Source of the DNA: JAXMDC01 sp046349035
GTDB lineage: Bacteria; Pseudomonadota; Alphaproteobacteria; Rhizobiales; Kaistiaceae
Assembly: GCA_046349035.1 (NCBI GenBank)
Contig: JAXMDC010000003.1
Span: forward strand, 620,001-684,000
DNA: 64,000 bases
Direction of reading: 5' to 3'
Shown here in pieces: positions 1-8,859 of the stretch. Both the position numbers and the translations under genes were made by a program. Under the pieces are notes generated by a model. It ran no database searches. It was not told where the DNA came from and saw nothing but the letters and a program-made list of their open reading frames with translations. Each line of letters begins with the position of its first letter. Position 1 is the first letter of the stretch.

Positions 1-2
1 TT

Positions 3-344
3 CTCAGTCGCGACCTCGTGGTGTTCGAGTTCGGGGCGATGGACGCGACGCTCCAGGCCTACGCCTTCGCCCACCTTCCGGCGGACATGACGATGGCCTA
101 CGGAACCGAATGGGAGTTGCAGTTGCGGCGAGTCGGCGGCAGCGGCGATGCCCGCTGGGTGATCAGCAGCTACAAGGTCACTGGCACTGCGAAGGACGGC
201 ACGCCCATCAACCAGACGCAGTTAGAGACCGTGCTGCTCGATCGCATCGGTGGCGAGTTCAAAATTTCGCACATACACTGGTCCAATCCGCCCGGCGCCT
301 ATGTTCCGCCGGCCAGCACGACGCCCCCAGCCCCTGCCCGCTAG
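3..344 (+). CDS. NTF2-like / DUF4440-type protein, 5' truncated by window edge
   Basis: The reading frame is open from the first bases, so the start lies outside the window and only the C-terminal 113 residues are visible. They contain VVFEFGAMD, AFAHLPADM, WELQLRRV and RWVISSYKVTG. This is the pattern of SnoaL/DUF4440 proteins of the NTF2-like alpha+beta cone fold, which are often small secreted or cytosolic proteins of unknown ligand. The tail is proline-rich (VPPASTTPPAPAR) and probably disordered. The gene converges on the membrane protein that follows on the other strand. The family call is moderate; no function can be assigned. Confidence 0.6.
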   Translation, partial: LSRDLVVFEFGAMDATLQAYAFAHLPADMTMAYGTEWELQLRRVGGSGDARWVISSYKVTGTAKDGTPINQTQLETVLLDRIGGEFKISHIHWSNPPGAYVPPASTTPPAPAR

Positions 345-356
345 GATCTCATGCCC

Positions 357-1871
357 TCACGCCATGATAGGCTGGGCGAGTATCCACAGGCTGACCATCG
401 TATAGCCGACCATCAGGGCTACCATCGGTACCTGGCTGACGAAGGCGGCACGCCGCGTCCCGAAAAAGCGGAGCGCCGCGACATGAGCCAAGTACACGGC
501 AATGACGTGGCCGAGCACGATGAGAGTAACCGCGGCGTACCAGAAGAACTTTGGGTTCACGAGGCCGATGTTCACCTGGTAGTCGGCGGTGCCGAACAGA
601 TTCCAACCGGCCCCCATGGGATCGGACACGAGTGGGATGATGAACTGCCCCGCCGTCATCAGCAGCGAGAAATAATGAGAGAGGTGGTAGGCGACGGCAA
701 TCGGTACCAATGTGAGAACGAACGCCGACGCGACCGGACCCGCAGCGACCAAGGGCCGCCGATCGACAGGGACCAGCGGCCTCGTCACTTTTGCCATCAG
801 CCAGCTGACCGCGGCATAGACGGCGACGAAAGCCAACGGGAAGGCGATCAGCGCGACGGACTTGATCAGGACGGCGTCGGGAATGCCGCGCCCGGAAATG
901 GCGTCGACCAGCCGGGCTAGGGCGGGGGTCGTGTAGACGCGGTTGAAGATCGCCTGGAACAACGGGGTTTCGAGGAACCCATCGAAAGTTACCGTCGACA
1001 GCATCAGCAATATGAAGACCACGGTGGACCAGGGGAGCCGTTCCTCGCTCTGGAGGCCGGCACCGAGCGGCCGAAGGTAGAGCGGTCGCGCGGCGGTCGT
1101 CGTGGCCTGGCGGCCGTATTCCTCCGGTCCGATCGGCGCAAACCGCGACAGAACGCCAAAAGCCAGCGTGAATGCCTCGCCACGGTCGCGCCAGGTCGTG
1201 CGACCGAAGACAAACATGCCGACAAAGGTCGCCGCCGCATAGACGAGCGCGGCGCGCGATAGCGCGGCTGGGATATCGTGGCTTGGCCACACCAGTTCGC
1301 CCCAGGCAAAAGCTGCAAAGAGCAGAACCGCAGGCCAGGTTCCGAGCCACGTCGGATAGGCGAGCTGCAAAGATAGGGATCGACCGGTCAGCCGCGCGAA
1401 AAGCCGCTCGGCCCAGCCAAACAAAGTTGCGAACGGATTTATGACGCGCCAGACGTCACCAACAAGCGCGGATAGAAACGCCAGCCCGACCCACCAGACG
1501 ATCCAAACCAGGGTGACGATCACATTGGAGTATGGGTCCTGAGAGCCGACGGCACCGCAATAGATCGCAAACAGAAAGGCAAGCGCGACGAGCGCTCGGA
1601 CCGCACTCAGCAATGGGGGGCTTGCCAAGGCCCGGAGCGGGGAGATCCGCATCAGGTCGAAGCGCGGGTACCGGTAGTCGGCGCGCTCACGCACGAACAG
1701 TGCCATGACGACGAACGTCAAGACGATAGTGAGGCCGGCGCCGATCTCCCAGAACGCCAGAGGCAAGGGCAGGTCGAACCGCTGTCCGAAGCCATGCGCC
1801 CATGCCGGGCCGGCGAATGCGGGCATCGCTGCGATAAAGGCACCGCTCCAGACTGCCCACCGCACTGCCAT
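357..1871 (-). CDS. multi-pass integral membrane protein (fenitrothion hydrolase-like annotation family)
   Basis: A 504-residue protein with an N-terminal signal-like helix ending in AWAHGFGQR, followed by about ten hydrophobic segments (for example residues 40-60, 90-130, 175-195 and repeated segments in the C-terminal half). The mature N-terminus AHGFGQRFDLPLP and the WPSHDIP motif after the fourth helix resemble membrane proteins found in actinobacteria and proteobacteria that databases sometimes label fenitrothion hydrolase. That label is from memory and does not prove the activity. Its ATG follows directly on the TAG of the upstream gene on the same strand, so the two are almost certainly translationally coupled. 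The role is probably at or in the cytoplasmic membrane; substrate unknown. Confidence 0.7.
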   Translation of the reverse strand: MAVRWAVWSGAFIAAMPAFAGPAWAHGFGQRFDLPLPLAFWEIGAGLTIVLTFVVMALFVRERADYRYPRFDLMRISPLRALASPPLLSAVRALVALAFLFAIYCGAVGSQDPYSNVIVTLVWIVWWVGLAFLSALVGDVWRVINPFATLFGWAERLFARLTGRSLSLQLAYPTWLGTWPAVLLFAAFAWGELVWPSHDIPAALSRAALVYAAATFVGMFVFGRTTWRDRGEAFTLAFGVLSRFAPIGPEEYGRQATTTAARPLYLRPLGAGLQSEERLPWSTVVFILLMLSTVTFDGFLETPLFQAIFNRVYTTPALARLVDAISGRGIPDAVLIKSVALIAFPLAFVAVYAAVSWLMAKVTRPLVPVDRRPLVAAGPVASAFVLTLVPIAVAYHLSHYFSLLMTAGQFIIPLVSDPMGAGWNLFGTADYQVNIGLVNPKFFWYAAVTLIVLGHVIAVYLAHVAALRFFGTRRAAFVSQVPMVALMVGYTMVSLWILAQPIMA

Positions 1872-2570
1872 CTACCTCGGATAGACCTCGACGTAGTGGA
1901 GCACGGTGGCCGGTCGGCCGCGTTCGCCGTGCGTTTCGATGCTGAAGCGTCCGGGGAGTTCGGCCGGTATCAGCATCACCGTCGGAAGCCCGGGGGTCAA
2001 CGCCGCCTCGACATCGTAGCCGTGCAAGTGGACGCCCACCGGTTCGTCCACGTTCCACCGGATCTGGAGCGTTTCACCTTGAGTAACGCGAAAGGTTCCC
2101 GGGGCAGCCGTTCCCGACACCTTGCCTTTCGCGATCGCCAGTTCGAGGGAGCGAATAACCCCCGGGGGCGACGTCGGACGGGACCGCGGCACCCAGACGA
2201 GGAAGCGGGCCGCAGTTGGCGAGCCGGCCGTTCCGAGCAAGGGCTTGTCGTCGTTGCCGGCGAGCGTCACGCGGATCTCGTGGGTTCCGGCGGGAAGGGG
2301 ATCGATATGAGCGTTGGTTTCGAACAGCGAACGCGAACGCTTGCCGTCGACTGCCAGATCGACGTGGCCCTCGCCTGGGCGTGGCGCCGCGGCGACGGCG
2401 CGATCGGAGGCGAACTGGAATTCAGCGATCGTGAGTTTGAGGTCCCATCCCGACGCGGCGCGCTCGATGCTCGCGCTGAGACGTGGGCCGGGGCCATCGC
2501 CGCCGGCCCACGCCGAAGCCGCGCTGCCCCACAGCAGCGATGCCAAGGCGAACACTCTTGCGCCGGACAC
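1872..2570 (-). CDS. secreted protein with C-terminal cupredoxin-like region
   Basis: Predicted 232-residue exported protein. The GTG start at 2570 is preferred over an ATG ten codons upstream because GGGGAG sits about six bases before it and the signal peptide then begins properly (VSGARVFALAS..., cleavage near SAWA-GGD). The last 80 residues (RVTQGETLQIRWNVDEP, VHLHGYDVE, PGRFSIETH) have the beta-strand and histidine pattern of cupredoxin-like domains. The usual Cys and Met copper ligands are not obvious, so metal binding is uncertain. The stop codon abuts the start of the downstream membrane protein, suggesting that the pair works together at the membrane/periplasm. Confidence 0.7.
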   Translation of the reverse strand: MSGARVFALASLLWGSAASAWAGGDGPGPRLSASIERAASGWDLKLTIAEFQFASDRAVAAAPRPGEGHVDLAVDGKRSRSLFETNAHIDPLPAGTHEIRVTLAGNDDKPLLGTAGSPTAARFLVWVPRSRPTSPPGVIRSLELAIAKGKVSGTAAPGTFRVTQGETLQIRWNVDEPVGVHLHGYDVEAALTPGLPTVMLIPAELPGRFSIETHGERGRPATVLHYVEVYPR

Positions 2571-2607
2571 GCTTGTCTCCCCGCCTCGGGCTTGGTGCAA
2601 CCAAGAA

Positions 2608-2630
2608 GGCGGCCGGCCAGGCCGGCCGCC
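2608..2630 (-). terminator. GC palindrome downstream of the beta-propeller gene
   Basis: A perfect 11-base inverted repeat (GGCGGCCGGCC on either side of one base) lies 16 bases past the stop codon of the minus-strand beta-propeller gene. On the minus strand it is followed by TTCTTGG. It probably acts as a transcription terminator and separates that gene from the two-gene unit below it. The uridine tract is poor, so the call is tentative. Confidence 0.5.
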
Positions 2631-2645
2631 CCTCCCAAGCCGTCC

Positions 2646-4565
2646 CTACGGATGGTTGACGTCGTTGCCCTGCCAGGTGCCGGTACCAACGCTTGGCAAT
2701 TCATTGGCGCGCGGACCGGTGTAACGCATCACTTGGATGCCTGTGCCGTTGTCCATCCAATAGAACAAGCCGTCGCGGTAGACGGGGTAGGAGCGTGCCT
2801 GGCCGAGCGGTAACGTGTTGGCGTGCCCGACCTCGCGCGGATTGCGGATATTGGAGATATCGATCGCCCGCATCCCCTGACCGTACCAAGTGATGAACAC
2901 GAGGTTCTTGAAGACGGTTGGGTTATGGGCCTGCCAAGCGACGTTCTTCTTGGGCGTTTTGCCGTCCGGTTCGAGCGTCGGGTTTTTGAGGCACTCCAAC
3001 ACGTCGTTCTGCTCCACGCCGAATCCGCTGATCATCATCGGATTGGTTTCCTGTTCGATGTTCAGGAAATAGAGCATCGAGGTCGGACAGCCCCCCCGCT
3101 CCTCCGAAACCACGGCCCAGTTCGGCCGATTCTTCAGGTTGTCCTTGCCCGGCGCGGGACGCCCCGGCACGACGATGGCGCTGTGGAGACCGGTCGCGCC
3201 CTGGATCGGCGGATAGGGGTCCCAGCGCGAGCGGTCGGCCAGCTTGAGGTAGCCGCCCACATCGCCCGCAGCGACGATCTTCTTCACGCCGGGATCGTCG
3301 TTGATGACCATGTGTACGCAGTCGCGCGGCAACTGAGCCAACTTGGCTGGATCGATATCGCTACCGATGACGCCGCCTTTGTAGACGTTAGTCGAATCGC
3401 GATTGCATACTCCACCCGCGGTCAGCGCCGCGTTGCTGTTCTTGGCCACCGCCTCAGAGCTGAGAATGTAGAAACCTGCCAAACCGCCGGCGACGTAAAG
3501 CCGTTCGCCGTCATTAGACCAGGTCACGTTGTGGGCGTAGTTGTTCTGGCTCTTGATCGTAGCGATGGCAGTGCCACGTGCGTCTTTCAATTGGCTGTAG
3601 TCCGGGAAACGGCCGTCTGCGAACAACCCAGTCTCGTCCGGTCGCTCGTCCTTCACCGGGCCGCCAACATCCTGCAGCGTGAAGCCGGCGATCTGCACCG
3701 GCTTCTTCAGGATGTGGCCGGTCCTCTCGTCGGTCGCTGCCATCACCCGAATGTCGGCCGTGAGCTTGCCGGAACGTTCGGGGTCGGGCAGCGAAGTACC
3801 GCCATATGCCGTGCTGGCGATCAGGATGCGCATGGGATTCTGGGGGTCGATCCACATGCCCATCTCGTGCATGTCGCCGCCGTACATGTACGGCTCGGCT
3901 GTCGCCACGACCTGACAGCTGCCGGGGTCGACCTCGTAGATCGCCATCAACCCGTCGTCGACGCTGATGTCGCGGATCATGACGATGGTGTCCTTGCCCT
4001 CGACCGTCTTCACCAGCGTCGCGCTCATGATTGAGTCGTCGTCGCCCGGCCGGGACGGAATCGACGAAACGCGTTGCGGCTTGTCGCGCACCGGGTCTGC
4101 GCCCATCTTGAAAATGTCGACCGGGCGGGCGTCCTTGCCGCCGTTGCCGGAATTGCTGTGGCCGGCAAACATGCAACTACCGGCAATGGTCAGGGCGCGG
4201 CCGTCACCACGACCTTCGCGGTCGCCATTCACCCAATTGCCCTGCGCATCCTTCTGCGACGGCACGACCTGAATCCAGTGGACGCGGTCGAAATTGCGGA
4301 TCAGTCCGAGCTGCTTTTCCAAGAGGGCAATGCCGAGATCCTCCTCGGCGTCGGTGGCCTGCGGGTTGATCTCGCCTTTGGCGCCGATGCGGTTGGTCGG
4401 CATGAGGGAGAGGGGCGGATTGAATGCCTGAGGCTGGCACCCGGCAACCTCGCCCTTGGCCGCGACACAGTCCTGCGCCGAGGCCGGCGTTTGACCGGCG
4501 CACACGGCTGCCACAGGAAGCGCCAGCGGTGCATATTTCAAGTATTTGAGAACCGCGCGAAGCAT
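2646..4565 (-). CDS. secreted LVIVD-type beta-propeller protein
   Basis: Predicted 639-residue secreted protein. The start at 4565 follows GGGAGGG by about six bases and opens a clear signal peptide (MLRAVLKYLKYAPLALPVAAVCAG, cleavage near ASA-QDC). An ATG 31 codons upstream would put a hydrophilic tail before the signal. The body holds repeated WD-like strands with phrases such as HNVTWSNDGERLYVAGG, KLADRS, VFITWYGQGMRAIDIS and YWMDNGTGIQVMRYTG. These are typical of LVIVD-repeat or selenium-binding-like propellers found in the periplasm. Cysteines are few, and no heme or PQQ motif is seen. It is divergently arranged with another secreted propeller gene across a 348-base region. Function unknown. 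Confidence 0.75.
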   Translation of the reverse strand: MLRAVLKYLKYAPLALPVAAVCAGQTPASAQDCVAAKGEVAGCQPQAFNPPLSLMPTNRIGAKGEINPQATDAEEDLGIALLEKQLGLIRNFDRVHWIQVVPSQKDAQGNWVNGDREGRGDGRALTIAGSCMFAGHSNSGNGGKDARPVDIFKMGADPVRDKPQRVSSIPSRPGDDDSIMSATLVKTVEGKDTIVMIRDISVDDGLMAIYEVDPGSCQVVATAEPYMYGGDMHEMGMWIDPQNPMRILIASTAYGGTSLPDPERSGKLTADIRVMAATDERTGHILKKPVQIAGFTLQDVGGPVKDERPDETGLFADGRFPDYSQLKDARGTAIATIKSQNNYAHNVTWSNDGERLYVAGGLAGFYILSSEAVAKNSNAALTAGGVCNRDSTNVYKGGVIGSDIDPAKLAQLPRDCVHMVINDDPGVKKIVAAGDVGGYLKLADRSRWDPYPPIQGATGLHSAIVVPGRPAPGKDNLKNRPNWAVVSEERGGCPTSMLYFLNIEQETNPMMISGFGVEQNDVLECLKNPTLEPDGKTPKKNVAWQAHNPTVFKNLVFITWYGQGMRAIDISNIRNPREVGHANTLPLGQARSYPVYRDGLFYWMDNGTGIQVMRYTGPRANELPSVGTGTWQGNDVNHP

Positions 4566-4913
4566 TGCACACCCTCCCTCACTCTGCGAGGACGCGCCGC
4601 TCCCGACCCAGCATGGGGTCGAATTCGCCCCAAGCCAGACGCGCCCACCAGCCACCAACGCGATAAGCCACCCATCGCCGGGCCGCCGCGCGACTATAGG
4701 ACCTCAGGCCGGCGACACAAGGAGCGCCCCGCGGCGATGAGGGGAGCCAACAAATGGCTCTCGCGCAAACGTGTTTAGCCGCTTTGCCGCGTTCCTTCGC
4801 CGCTGCAATTGCCGTCGCATGTTGTCTGGCATAGGTGTCTAATGGCCGGCGGGGACTGCGCCTTGGCGAGGAGGGCCGAGCGCGACCCCAGGCCCAGCAG
4901 GGAGGCAGTTCCA
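4566..4913. other. divergent intergenic region
   Basis: About 350 bases between two divergently transcribed secreted beta-propeller genes. It should contain both promoters. I found neither an exact EcfG site nor a convincing sigma-70 pair in it, and no open reading frame with a good ribosome-binding site. Confidence 0.4.
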
Positions 4914-6089
4914 ATGAAGCGTTATCTCGTACCCCTGGCGATGCTGGCGGCGATGCCGTCGGCTTTGGCGCAGGCGCCGGGGCAGGCCCCGACGACCAGC
5001 CCAACCGTCCTTCCGGTCCCGACGCAGAAGGTGCCGGAGATTCCCTTCGACTCAGTGCCCAATTTTCTCCGGATGCCGCCGAACCTTTATCTCGGCGAAG
5101 CCGCAGGCGTTGCCGTCAATTCCAAAGGACACATCTTCGTTTACTCGCGCGGCGACACAGACGGCCCGGCTTACGCCGCCCGTGCGTCGCAACTGCTCGA
5201 ATTCACGGCCGATGGACAGTTCATCCGCGAGATCGGTCACAACCTCTATGCGTGGGCGTTTGCTCACACTGTCCGCATCGACAAGGACGACAACATCTGG
5301 GCCACCGACAAGGGCACAGACATGATCGTCCAATTCAATCCCGACGGGCAGGTCATGAAGGTGTTCGGGCGCAAGAAGGAGGCGTCCGACGCCAATGCGG
5401 TGCCATGGGAGCGTCCCAACCCGCCACTGCCTCCGATCGATCAGCAGTTCCGCCAGCCGACCGACGTGACCTGGGATCCGGCCGGTAACATCTATATCAG
5501 CGACGGATACATCAACGCCCGGGTTGCGGTGTTCGACAAGGACGGGTTCTGGGTGCGCTCGTTCGGCACACCGGGCGCCGGTCCAGGCCAGCTAAACACT
5601 CCGCACTCGATAGCCTCGGATAAGGACGGCAACATCTATGTCGCCGACCGCGGCAATCGTCGCGTTCAGGTATTTGATGGTACCGGAAAAGTGCTGCGGC
5701 AGATCGTGATGGATGTTTATTACGATTACGACAAATCGCATGCGCCGCTCGGTGCCAAGGCGCCGATGACTCCTCAGGGCGTCAATTTCGGAACAGGCTT
5801 GACGCAGGCACCGGGGGCTCCGTGGGCGATCTGCATCACGCCGCCCAATGCCAGCGGTCAGCAGTTCCTCTACGCTGCCGATGCTTTTCCGGGTCGCATT
5901 TACAAAGTGACGCTGGATGGCACGGTCGTGGGCGTTCTTGGCGAAGCTGGCAAAGCACTAAAGCAGTTTGGCTGGATCCACGAGATCGCATGTCCGTCTG
6001 AGAATGAGCTTTTCGTGGCGGAAATTCTTAACTGGCGCATCCAGAAGCTCACGCTGCGCCCGCAACAGCAGCGCGCCGGTCTCCAGTAA
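4914..6089 (+). CDS. secreted NHL-repeat beta-propeller (PAL-like)
   Basis: Predicted 391-residue exported protein. The ATG at 4914 has GGGAGG eight bases upstream and starts a signal peptide (MKRYLVPLAMLAAMPSALA-QAP). The body has NHL repeats: GEAAGVAVNSKGHIFVYSRG, HTVRIDKDDNIWATD, PTDVTWDPAGNIYISDGY, TPHSIASDKDGNIYVADRGN and IHEIACPSENELFVAEI. This is a six-bladed propeller like that of peptidyl-alpha-hydroxyglycine alpha-amidating lyase. In bacteria such proteins are mostly periplasmic and of unknown substrate, so enzyme activity should not be assumed. A strong terminator follows. Confidence 0.8.
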   Translation: MKRYLVPLAMLAAMPSALAQAPGQAPTTSPTVLPVPTQKVPEIPFDSVPNFLRMPPNLYLGEAAGVAVNSKGHIFVYSRGDTDGPAYAARASQLLEFTADGQFIREIGHNLYAWAFAHTVRIDKDDNIWATDKGTDMIVQFNPDGQVMKVFGRKKEASDANAVPWERPNPPLPPIDQQFRQPTDVTWDPAGNIYISDGYINARVAVFDKDGFWVRSFGTPGAGPGQLNTPHSIASDKDGNIYVADRGNRRVQVFDGTGKVLRQIVMDVYYDYDKSHAPLGAKAPMTPQGVNFGTGLTQAPGAPWAICITPPNASGQQFLYAADAFPGRIYKVTLDGTVVGVLGEAGKALKQFGWIHEIACPSENELFVAEILNWRIQKLTLRPQQQRAGLQ

Positions 6090-6115
6090 GACGCGGAAAT
6101 CGTTGCATCGTGCTT

Positions 6116-6146
6116 GCCCGGGAGGCCTCCTCCCGGGCGTTTTTTT
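6116..6146 (+). terminator. rho-independent terminator
   Basis: A perfect 10-base stem (GCCCGGGAGG / CCTCCCGGGC) with a three-base loop is followed by G and seven T. It lies 27 bases after the stop of the NHL-repeat gene and ends its transcript. Confidence 0.93.
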
Positions 6147-6259
6147 GAGGATCGCCCCTCCCCTAGACCGAGAGGCGCCGGCCGGCCACAATGGCGAAAG
6201 GCTGGCAATTTCCTACGGGTTGCCGCGCAGGCCCCGCGGCAGTGAGGTGGAGGTTGACA

Positions 6260-7114
6260 ATGGGTCTCGATCGAATCCGGCGACTGCTGCTGTCCCCGCT
6301 GGCCGTGATCGCCGGAGTAAGCGGCGCGGCAACCGCAGCCGGGCCGGCAGGCAATCAGGTCGACCTGCAGCTGGTGCTGGCGGTCGATATCTCCGGGTCG
6401 ATGGATTATGACGAGCAGCGCGTGCAGCGAGACGGCTACGTGGAGGCCTTTCGCGACCCGCAGGTCATCAACGCCATCACCGATGGCCTGCTCGGACGCA
6501 TCGCCGTGACTTTCGTCGAGTGGTCAGACGCCGACATCCAATTTCAGGTAACACCCTGGATGATAATCGACGGCAAGGAGAGCGCCTTCGCTTATTCGGC
6601 AGCACTCGCCAAGGCGCCGCTACACCGTGCCCGCAGCACGTCCATTTCTGGCGCGCTCCTGATGTCGATGCGTCTTTTCGATCAAGGCTCGTTTCAGGCG
6701 ATCAAGAAGACCATCGACGTTTCCGGCGACGGCGCGAATAACAACGGCCCGCCGGTGACGGTGGCACGCGATCAGGTTCTGGCCAAGGGGATTTCCATCA
6801 ACGGGTTGCCGATCATGATCCGCAGCTCGGGCTTCGGCGCCAACACTTCGCAGGATATCGCGAACCTCGACCAGTACTACCGCGACTGCGTTATCGGCGG
6901 CCCTTCGTCATTCCTATTCACGGTGGACAAGCTGGAGGACTTTCCGGTGGCCATCCGCCGGAAGCTGATTCAGGAAATCGCCTTCGTGCCACCGCAGCTG
7001 CCGCCGGCGGCGATAAAGGCTGCGGGCACGACCGATTGTATGATTGGCGAAAAGCTTCGCCGCGGGGGCTTCGGCGGGTTCGGCGGATTCGACTTTACTC
7101 CCGGAGGACGCTGA
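6260..7114 (+). CDS. DUF1194 von Willebrand factor A-like secreted protein
   Basis: Predicted 284-residue exported protein with a signal peptide (MGLDRIRRLLLSPLAVIAGV..., cleavage near ATA-AGP). The start is chosen at 6260 because of the purine-rich GGTGGAGGT just upstream. A von Willebrand A-like fold is shown by the MIDAS motif VLAVDISGSM near residue 40, a central threonine region (ARSTSISGALL) and the VSGDGANNNGPPV segment characteristic of DUF1194. The C-terminus is glycine/phenylalanine rich (GGFGGFGGFDF). Such proteins are periplasmic and of unknown function. The next gene begins 20 bases downstream, so the two are probably one transcript. Confidence 0.85.
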   Translation: MGLDRIRRLLLSPLAVIAGVSGAATAAGPAGNQVDLQLVLAVDISGSMDYDEQRVQRDGYVEAFRDPQVINAITDGLLGRIAVTFVEWSDADIQFQVTPWMIIDGKESAFAYSAALAKAPLHRARSTSISGALLMSMRLFDQGSFQAIKKTIDVSGDGANNNGPPVTVARDQVLAKGISINGLPIMIRSSGFGANTSQDIANLDQYYRDCVIGGPSSFLFTVDKLEDFPVAIRRKLIQEIAFVPPQLPPAAIKAAGTTDCMIGEKLRRGGFGGFGGFDFTPGGR

Positions 7115-7134
7115 CGCGCCGGCGGTTTGGCGCG

Positions 7135-8073
7135 ATGTCCGATATGAGCAAGGTTTCCCGCGGAGAAACGAAGAAGCGGCGAGTTGCGCTGTTTACGTCG
7201 GTACCGCCGCGACTGGTGCGCCTCGATGGCGCCGGAGTCGACATAGGCGCCGCCTATCTTGGCGAATGCATAGGCTCGTGGCAGTCGGCGGGCTTTGACC
7301 CGTTCTCGATCAACGCTGTCGGCGAGCCCACGTCTCACAGCCTTCGCCAGATCCGGGTCGACCGCGACGCCCGTGATATCGCCGCCGGGCGACCGATGGT
7401 GTTTCTCGACGACTTCCTCGGCGCGATTGCATCTGCTGCCGGCGGAAGCGCTTATGCGATAGCCAATGCCGACGTCACCATCCTCGACGCCGACCTCGCC
7501 GAACGGGTGGCATCGATCCGACCCGGAGAGGTGTTGTTCAGCCGTCGCCTCGATTGGCCGGCGGAGGACCGCGCGCGCCGAACCGTCGCGATCCATGGCT
7601 TCGACTTCTTTGCCGGCCACAGCGACGATCTGAGGAGTTTCGGCGGGAGCGGCCTGGTCTTCGGCTTGCCGTGGTGGGACCACTTCTTTCCGCTGGCGAT
7701 GTGGATCAATGGTGTCCGGCTGAGACAGTTGGCACCGGTCGTTGCCCATCTCGATCACGGCGAGCGCTGGGACTCCGCGAGTTGGCACCAGCTTGGCACG
7801 CGTTTCGTCGAAGCAATGGAGGCTCGTCGACCGCCGGCCGCGTATGCCAGCGTCCTCGATGCCGCGATGGGCCGCCACACCGGCGCGGCCCGGCATCTCC
7901 TGCTCCGGGCGTTCGCAAAGCTGCGTGGACGGCACGAGGCTCGCGACGCGACCCAGGTGCTCAATCGTGTGTCGGGCGCCAATATCGCCTTCATCGACGG
8001 CGTGGCCCCGATCGAAGCCGCGCCAGCCCCAGCGATGGAGCGGTCGCGTTTCGATACGCGCCTTTCTCGTTGA
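7135..8073 (+). CDS. conserved protein of unknown function, possibly glycosyltransferase-like
   Basis: A 312-residue soluble protein with no signal peptide. Visible landmarks are VALFTSVPPRL near residue 17, the IGAAYLGECIGSW helix, AYAIANADVTILD in the middle (reminiscent of the nucleotide-sugar region of GT-A transferases, where an Asp-containing motif follows a beta strand), and GLPWWDHFFPLAMW later. I do not recognise the family with certainty. The start at 7135 gives the most compact protein; an ATG nine bases later is also possible. It lies 20 bases after the DUF1194 gene and is probably cotranscribed with it. Confidence 0.6.
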   Translation: MSDMSKVSRGETKKRRVALFTSVPPRLVRLDGAGVDIGAAYLGECIGSWQSAGFDPFSINAVGEPTSHSLRQIRVDRDARDIAAGRPMVFLDDFLGAIASAAGGSAYAIANADVTILDADLAERVASIRPGEVLFSRRLDWPAEDRARRTVAIHGFDFFAGHSDDLRSFGGSGLVFGLPWWDHFFPLAMWINGVRLRQLAPVVAHLDHGERWDSASWHQLGTRFVEAMEARRPPAAYASVLDAAMGRHTGAARHLLLRAFAKLRGRHEARDATQVLNRVSGANIAFIDGVAPIEAAPAPAMERSRFDTRLSR

Positions 8074-8424
8074 CTGACCGCCCGGCTGTTTCGAAGGTGG
8101 ATGTGCGGTGGGAGCGTTCCTCGCCTTCCTGACGCTTTTCCGCGCCGGACCGAGTTGCCAATAGTCGGAGTGGAGTTGCCGGCGGCCGGAGTGCGGTTTT
8201 CGAAGGCTCGGATCTTCGAGCAGCACCCAACCCCGCGCGATCGTTGACGACGGCTCGGTCGGCCTGATCCTTTGGACTGCCCGGACGGCCGGGCTCGGAT
8301 CTCCCTCTACTCAATCGACCGACAACGAGTCGCCAAGCGCAGGCGCAGCCGAAATACAATGGCGACTGCGTGCTCGCGGGCTCGCCGCCCTCTCTCTCGT
8401 TGGCGAACAATCGATAAGTCCGGC
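8074..8424. other. intergenic region, no gene seen
   Basis: About 350 bases follow the unknown gene before the EcfG promoter at 8425. Short reading frames here lack ribosome-binding sites and recognisable sequence. No terminator hairpin with a T tract was found. Confidence 0.4.
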
Positions 8425-8449
8425 GGAACTGCAGTGCCGTCGTCGCGTT
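8425..8449 (+). promoter_or_regulatory. EcfG (general stress sigma) promoter
   Basis: GGAAC (8425-8429), 16 bases, CGTT (8446-8449): an exact match to the alphaproteobacterial EcfG consensus. It is 37 bases before the ATG of the hydrophilic protein gene and co-oriented with it. Confidence 0.85.
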
Positions 8450-8486
8450 GTCCGACACTGGGGGTTCAGTTTCGGAGAGATAGCAA

Positions 8487-8774
8487 ATGACCAACGCGGA
8501 CAATCGCGACAACAATCTCGGTCGCCAAGACCAATCGCCGTCCAAGGGAACGCAGATGGACCCGTCGAAGACCCAGTCGGGCGGCGCCTCTGGCGAGAAC
8601 CGCAAGGACCATCAGTCCGGGACCGCGGACAAGATGCGGCAGTCAGGCACTGACCTGAAGCAGTCCGGCAGCGACAAGGGCAAATCGGACAGCGATCTCG
8701 ACAAGGGTACGGGCGGTCGCGGCTCGATCCGCGAGGAAGACAAGGGGCGCATGCCTTCCGGCGGCACCCGCTAA
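8487..8774 (+). CDS. small hydrophilic, intrinsically disordered stress protein
   Basis: A 95-residue protein made almost only of polar and charged residues (Asp, Lys, Gln, Gly, Ser) with no hydrophobic core. A loose repeat of the type K-Q-S-G-(S/T)-D-K runs through residues 40-80. This composition is that of hydrophilins, which accumulate during drying and osmotic stress. GGAGAG lies nine bases before the ATG, and an exact EcfG promoter lies just upstream, supporting a general-stress role. It shares no recognisable domain with named families. Transcription may run on into the ferritin-like gene. Confidence 0.8.
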   Translation: MTNADNRDNNLGRQDQSPSKGTQMDPSKTQSGGASGENRKDHQSGTADKMRQSGTDLKQSGSDKGKSDSDLDKGTGGRGSIREEDKGRMPSGGTR

Positions 8775-8803
8775 TCCACCGATCACCTTTCACAACGACC
8801 GCG

Positions 8804-8837
8804 GCGACTCCGATGCACTGCAAGTGCACGGAGTCGC
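8804..8837 (+). terminator. long hairpin before the DUF892 gene
   Basis: A 9-base stem GCGACTCCG / CGGAGTCGC is extended by TGCAC / GTGCA after a single bulged A, with a five-base loop. It is followed by TGGCGCATTTT and then the ribosome-binding site of the ferritin-like gene at 8860. It may be an attenuating terminator of the upstream gene, or an mRNA processing and stability element that sets the ratio of the two proteins. Confidence 0.55.
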
Positions 8838-8859
8838 TGGCGCATTTTAGGAGGAACTG

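Noticed and set aside
2816..4034. 403-residue plus-strand reading frame
   Set aside because: Antisense shadow of the secreted beta-propeller gene.
4566..4913. EcfG-like AACG ... GTTCC pair near 4769-4796
   Set aside because: The spacer is 19 bases, outside the 16-17 range.
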